5,700 nt of DNA from Gallionellaceae bacterium (lineage in GTDB: Bacteria > Pseudomonadota > Gammaproteobacteria > Burkholderiales > Gallionellaceae). The notes under the pieces are model-generated. The model had not been told where the DNA came from. It saw nothing but the letters and a program-made list of their open reading frames with translations, and searched no databases. The stretch is from assembly GCA_030646595.1 (NCBI GenBank), contig JAUSKS010000233.1, forward strand, positions 1 through 5,700, read 5' to 3'. Both the position numbers and the translations under genes were made by a program. This document shows, piece after piece, positions 1 through 5,700 of the stretch (its first letter is position 1; each line of letters begins with the position of its first letter).

Positions 1-2759
<2,759 letters not shown>

Positions 2760-2778
2760 TGAATTTCGGATTTTAGAA

Positions 2779-3852
2779 TTATGAAAACAACCTGCGTGCT
2801 TTGCTGCTGCCCGGAATGATATTGCCAGCCAGCATATGGGTTTCAATGGTGGCGATCTGCTCGCGGATCAGCAGCATGCCCGCCTGGCTCAGCGCCACCT
2901 GGTGATCATCCATGATCACCGCGCGCAAATCGCTGGCTAATTGCTGCGCCAGCGCTACCATCTGGTCAAAGCGCTGGGTCGGCAATTCCACGCGCGGTAC
3001 ATCCAGCAACAAGGTCAGCGCGGTAATCTGCATGGCGGGCAAGGTGTGGTGCTGGAAAGGCGTATTATCCTGACTGCCCAGGCTGAACAGGGTGTGGCCG
3101 CGCGTATCCAGCATATGAAAAGCGCCGTCCGCCTGCAGGCTTAAACCCTGTTGTTCGGCTACCCGCGCAATTTCTGGCCCCAGCAAGATGCGCTTGCCGC
3201 TGGGCACGATATTCAGCCCTATCATCTGATCCATGTCAGCGCAAAATTTATCCAGTTCCAAGGCGCAGACAGCAGCTTGCGCCACATCCGGCAGGGTCAT
3301 ATTGGCGCGCAGGCTCATAGCGATTCTGCGCACAACATCACGAAAATCTAGCAGGCGGTTTTCAGTCACCGCACCAGAACGATTGACCAACTGCAATGCC
3401 AGTTTAAACTCGGCATAGGCCACACGACTGTCAGCGATCACCTTTTCCCACTGGCCGCTTGTCGCGTTGCGTCCGCATACCTGTATGCTTTTACCAAAAT
3501 CAAAACGCTGTTCCCATAGCTGGGCCAGCGCATCAGCGCCAACCGGTTTTTGAGGAATGATCATTGCGAGGTAGTCTGTGCCCGGCTCCAGCAACACACA
3601 TATTTCGTCCACTACAGGCTGTGTGGGTTCGCTCAGCAGGACCTGTTCCATCTTTGGGTCCAGCCATGGCTCAGAGGGGTGGTCCGCAACCTCTTCCTGT
3701 TGCGCGGGACGCACCAGTACGTCTGCATGTTGTGGTTGGAATGCCGTACCAAATTTACGGCGATACTGCCATTGCTGCCAGCCGTTATACGCATACAGGG
3801 CTAGCACCACGACGACTCCGATAAGGAGCAAACTGATTTGCAATTCACTCAT
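2779..3852 (-). CDS. zipA: Cell division protein ZipA (FtsZ-binding membrane anchor)
   Basis: ZipA tethers FtsZ filaments to the inner membrane and helps recruit later division proteins. The protein starts MSELQISLLLIGVVVVLALYA, a single membrane segment at about residues 5-22, followed by the basic stretch QYRRKF; this fits the family topology of N-terminus outside and the rest cytoplasmic. Residues 40-80 are polar and acidic. The C-terminal FtsZ-binding domain runs from about 203 to 335, with IGLNIV, GLSLQADGAFHMLD, TLFSLGS, TLLLDVPRV and VIMDDHQVALS in the family order. The middle (about 82-200) looks folded rather than like the Pro/Gln-rich linker of E. coli ZipA. I chose the ATG at 3852-3850, giving 357 residues, over an in-frame GTG at 3864-3862: MSELQ is the normal N-terminus and an AGG lies six bases before the ATG. 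It ends 169 bp before ligA. Confidence is high for ZipA and lower for activity. Confidence 0.9.
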   Translation of the reverse strand: MSELQISLLLIGVVVVLALYAYNGWQQWQYRRKFGTAFQPQHADVLVRPAQQEEVADHPSEPWLDPKMEQVLLSEPTQPVVDEICVLLEPGTDYLAMIIPQKPVGADALAQLWEQRFDFGKSIQVCGRNATSGQWEKVIADSRVAYAEFKLALQLVNRSGAVTENRLLDFRDVVRRIAMSLRANMTLPDVAQAAVCALELDKFCADMDQMIGLNIVPSGKRILLGPEIARVAEQQGLSLQADGAFHMLDTRGHTLFSLGSQDNTPFQHHTLPAMQITALTLLLDVPRVELPTQRFDQMVALAQQLASDLRAVIMDDHQVALSQAGMLLIREQIATIETHMLAGNIIPGSSKARRLFS

Positions 3853-4019
3853 GGGTACCTGCACAAAATATTATTGCCGGATACTCATTTACCATATTGA
3901 GGTTGTCCATAATTCCAATTCCGGATAGAAACGATCACTGCGTTGGCTTCGTCTTCGGCTCCTAGCCGTACTAACTGTACTGTCTTCGTCGCCTCATCTT
4001 CGCCGCCTTGTGCTCCTTT
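3853..4019. other. Intergenic spacer between the PAS-GGDEF-EAL gene and zipA
   Basis: The 167 bases between the signalling-gene stop and the zipA ATG carry no supported gene. Bases 3912-4019 belong to the 125-bp inverted-repeat element described separately. The remaining AT-rich 59 bases (3853-3911) would have to hold any zipA-proximal promoter. Confidence 0.7.
3881..3909 (-). promoter_or_regulatory. zipA: Possible weak zipA promoter
   Basis: On the minus strand TGGACA (3909-3904; four of six matches to TTGACA, with both of the mismatches at interior positions being tolerable) is followed after exactly 17 bases by GAGTAT (3886-3881; three of six matches to TATAAT). A second AT-rich -10 candidate, AATAAT, lies at 3875-3870 without a good -35. 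The segment sits between the repeat element and the zipA ATG, where a promoter would be expected if zipA is transcribed apart from the signalling gene. The matches are poor and this is only a candidate. Confidence 0.2.
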
Positions 4020-4036
4020 CTATCCGGAATTGGAAT
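3912..4036. repeat. 125-bp element bounded by perfect 20-bp inverted repeats
   Basis: ATTCCAATTCCGGATAGAAA at 3912-3931 is matched exactly by its reverse complement at 4017-4036; pairing stops at the next base on both sides. The 85-bp core is rich in TTCG and TCGTC words, with GTCTTCG at 3951 and again at 3982. It has a small hairpin, CGGCT-CCT-AGCCG, at 3956-3968, then GTACT repeated at 3968 and 3977. There is no ORF or transposase, and no T-run after the stem on either strand, so it is not a standard intrinsic terminator. The right arm overlaps the end of the signalling gene and encodes its last residues and TAG stop. The form suggests a dispersed, non-autonomous intergenic repeat or a MITE-like sequence. 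No target-site duplication is evident. Confidence 0.9.
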
Positions 4037-5700
4037 AAGACCACTGGCCACTACCCATCCAGGCTTGTCCCCCATCTTGTGTGCTGGTTTGCTCTGCCTG
4101 GCGACCCGATGCCAATAATTCAGCAAAATTGTTCGCAGACATGGGCTGGCTAAAATAATGGCCCTGCATTTCATCACACTCCTGTTGCACCAGGAAAGCC
4201 AATTGATCGGCAGTTTCCACGCCTTCAGCAATCGCTTTCAGGTTAAGATTGCGCGCCATGCTGATGATGGTGGTAACAATGGCGGCATCGTTCTGGTCTA
4301 TGGTGATATCGCGCACAAAGGATTGGTCAATCTTGAGTTTGTCTATGGGAAAGCGTTTAAGATAACTCAAGCTGGAGTAGCCGGTGCCGAAATCATCCAC
4401 CGCTAATTTTATTCCCAGGTCTTTCAATTTGTGCAATAGCAACACGACTGCTTCTGCATCCTGCATCACTGCACCTTCGGTAATTTCCAGCTCCAGCCCG
4501 GATGAATCCAAACCACTGGTACGCAAACTGTCCATGATAATTTCACCCAGATTGGGCTGGCGGAATTGCACCGCAGAAAGATTGACCACCATGACAATAT
4601 CCGGCAATCCCAGGCTGCGCCATGCGCTGTTCTGACGGCAAGCCTCGCGCAACACCCATTCGCCTATGGGAATAATGAGGCCATTTTCCTCGGCAATATG
4701 AATAAATTTATCCGGTGGAATCAGCCCTACTTCAGGATGATCCCAACGTAACAAGGCTTCCACCCCGATGATGCGTCCTGTGCGCAAATCCACTTGTGGT
4801 TGGTAGTGCAAATAAAATTCATTGCGCTCCAGTGCATGGCGCAGCTTCTTATCTATGGCCATACGATCCAGCGCACGCCGGTTCATCTCGTCGGTAAAGA
4901 ATTGGTAATTATTGCGCCCATTGGCCTTGGCATGGTACATCGCGGCATCGGCATACTTGATCAGGACATCGCTATCGCGGCCATCTTCCGGAAAAACGCT
5001 GATGCCGATGCTGGTCGTAATATCAATTTCATTGCCATCAATAAGGTAAGGCTGGGAAATGGCCTCCAGCAATTTAGCCGCAATCAGGCTGACTGCATCC
5101 GCATCCTCTATATCCGGCAACATGATGACAAACTCATCTCCACCCTGGCGGCTGACCGTATCGCTAGCCCGCGCCGCACTACGAATACGGCTGGCCACAG
5201 ACTGCAATAACTTGTCGCCGATTTGATGGCCCAGTGTGTCGTTAATCCCTTTAAAGCTATCCAGATCGAGAAACATGATCGCCACTTTGTGATGCTCTCG
5301 TTCTGCATAGACGATGGCCTGAGCCAGGCGATCCATGAGCAACACGCGGTTGGGCAGATCAGTCAGGAAATCATGCTGCGCCATGTAAGCCAGGCGCTCT
5401 TCCACCGATTTACGTTCACTGATGTCGGAAAAAACTGCGATGTAATGACTGGCCTTGCCCTGTTCATCTTTCAGGACATTGAGACTCATCCATTCTACAA
5501 ATTTTTCGCCGTTGCGGCGCGCATCGATCAGCTCTCCCTGCCAGCGCCCCGTTTCATTGATGCTGCGCCACATTTCCTGATAAAAAGATTCATTCATCAG
5601 GCCAGAATGCAGCAAGCGTGGATTTTTGCCGATTACTTCTGCCATGCTGTAACCGGTAATCGTGGAAAAGGCCGGGTTGACGAATACAATGTCCTTGTTG
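4020..5700 (-). CDS. PAS-GGDEF-EAL c-di-GMP signalling protein (5' end beyond window)
   Basis: GGDEF domains make c-di-GMP from two GTP and EAL domains hydrolyse it to pGpG; the PAS domain presumably senses an input. The frame is open to the right edge: the 18 codons before the first internal ATG (5645-5643) read NKDIVFVNPAFSTITGYS, a typical PAS sequence, so that ATG is not the true start. Numbered from that Met, PAS/PAC runs to about 80 (ending FSDISERKSVEE), GGDEF spans about 90-250 and EAL about 270-513. The GGDEF motif is intact (G168-F172), with an RxxD inhibitory site at R159-D162 at the standard five-residue spacing, and LDLDSFKGIND carries the metal-binding Asp. The EAL catalytic set is complete: E296 (EALLRW), N355, E387, D417-D418, K438, E474 and Q494. 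The polar tail after 513 ends in repeat-encoded YSNSG. No membrane segment is seen in the visible part. Which activity dominates cannot be read from sequence. Confidence 0.95.
   Translation of the reverse strand, partial: NKDIVFVNPAFSTITGYSMAEVIGKNPRLLHSGLMNESFYQEMWRSINETGRWQGELIDARRNGEKFVEWMSLNVLKDEQGKASHYIAVFSDISERKSVEERLAYMAQHDFLTDLPNRVLLMDRLAQAIVYAEREHHKVAIMFLDLDSFKGINDTLGHQIGDKLLQSVASRIRSAARASDTVSRQGGDEFVIMLPDIEDADAVSLIAAKLLEAISQPYLIDGNEIDITTSIGISVFPEDGRDSDVLIKYADAAMYHAKANGRNNYQFFTDEMNRRALDRMAIDKKLRHALERNEFYLHYQPQVDLRTGRIIGVEALLRWDHPEVGLIPPDKFIHIAEENGLIIPIGEWVLREACRQNSAWRSLGLPDIVMVVNLSAVQFRQPNLGEIIMDSLRTSGLDSSGLELEITEGAVMQDAEAVVLLLHKLKDLGIKLAVDDFGTGYSSLSYLKRFPIDKLKIDQSFVRDITIDQNDAAIVTTIISMARNLNLKAIAEGVETADQLAFLVQQECDEMQGHYFSQPMSANNFAELLASGRQAEQTSTQDGGQAWMGSGQWSYSNSG

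Noticed and set aside
3862..3864. GTG start for zipA, giving 361 residues
   Set aside because: The ATG four codons later has an AGG at suitable spacing and gives the normal MSELQ N-terminus ahead of the membrane segment.
3912..4036. Intrinsic bidirectional terminator
   Set aside because: The stem is long but the loop would be 85 bases and no T-run follows either arm; it is better described as a repeat element, although it might still affect transcript ends.
3971..4231. Minus-strand ORF of 86 residues spanning the repeat core and the end of the signalling gene
   Set aside because: It is out of frame with the EAL domain it overlaps, and its end is translated repeat core; no start context or domain supports it.
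4794..5210. Plus-strand ORF of 138 residues
   Set aside because: It is antisense to the GGDEF and EAL coding sequence, which is clearly the real gene.
5643..5645. ATG as the start of the GGDEF-EAL gene
   Set aside because: The same frame continues upstream to the window edge with a good PAS sequence, and starting here would cut the PAS domain in half.

Overview
The window reads as ordinary chromosomal DNA of a proteobacterium, most likely a betaproteobacterium. The basis is the zipA-ligA pairing, the form of the ZipA protein (an N-terminal anchor, a long folded-looking middle and a C-terminal FtsZ-binding domain), and the SIRTETD-type sequence in LigA, which I associate from memory with betaproteobacterial ligases. 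The genus cannot be fixed from this stretch. All four protein genes lie on the minus strand, so transcription runs from high to low coordinates.

In transcription order: (1) 5700-4020 is a c-di-GMP signalling protein (PAS-PAC-GGDEF-EAL), whose start lies beyond the right edge. Both enzymatic domains keep their catalytic residues. (2) 4019-3853 is a spacer holding a 125-bp element bounded by perfect 20-bp inverted repeats. One arm supplies the last residues and the stop codon of the signalling gene. (3) 3852-2779 is zipA, a membrane-anchored FtsZ-binding division protein. (4) 2778-2610 is a spacer holding a second inverted-repeat element, whose arms are each three 9-bp CACAGAGNN units. (5) 2609-570 is ligA, a complete NAD-dependent DNA ligase. 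(6) 573-1 is the first 191 codons of galU, which runs off the left edge. Its ATG overlaps the ligA stop codon in an ATGA junction.

zipA, ligA and galU are probably co-transcribed, though the repeat element in the 169-bp zipA-ligA gap could modulate or split that transcript. The genes serve division (ZipA), replication and repair (LigA) and UDP-glucose supply for envelope polysaccharide (GalU). The signalling gene looks like a separate unit. Smc, often found beside zipA-ligA in betaproteobacteria, is not in this window.

No new multi-gene system is visible. The least explained sequences are the two intergenic inverted-repeat elements, which look like members of dispersed repeat families. No tRNA, rRNA, CRISPR array, insertion sequence or transposase gene was recognised.
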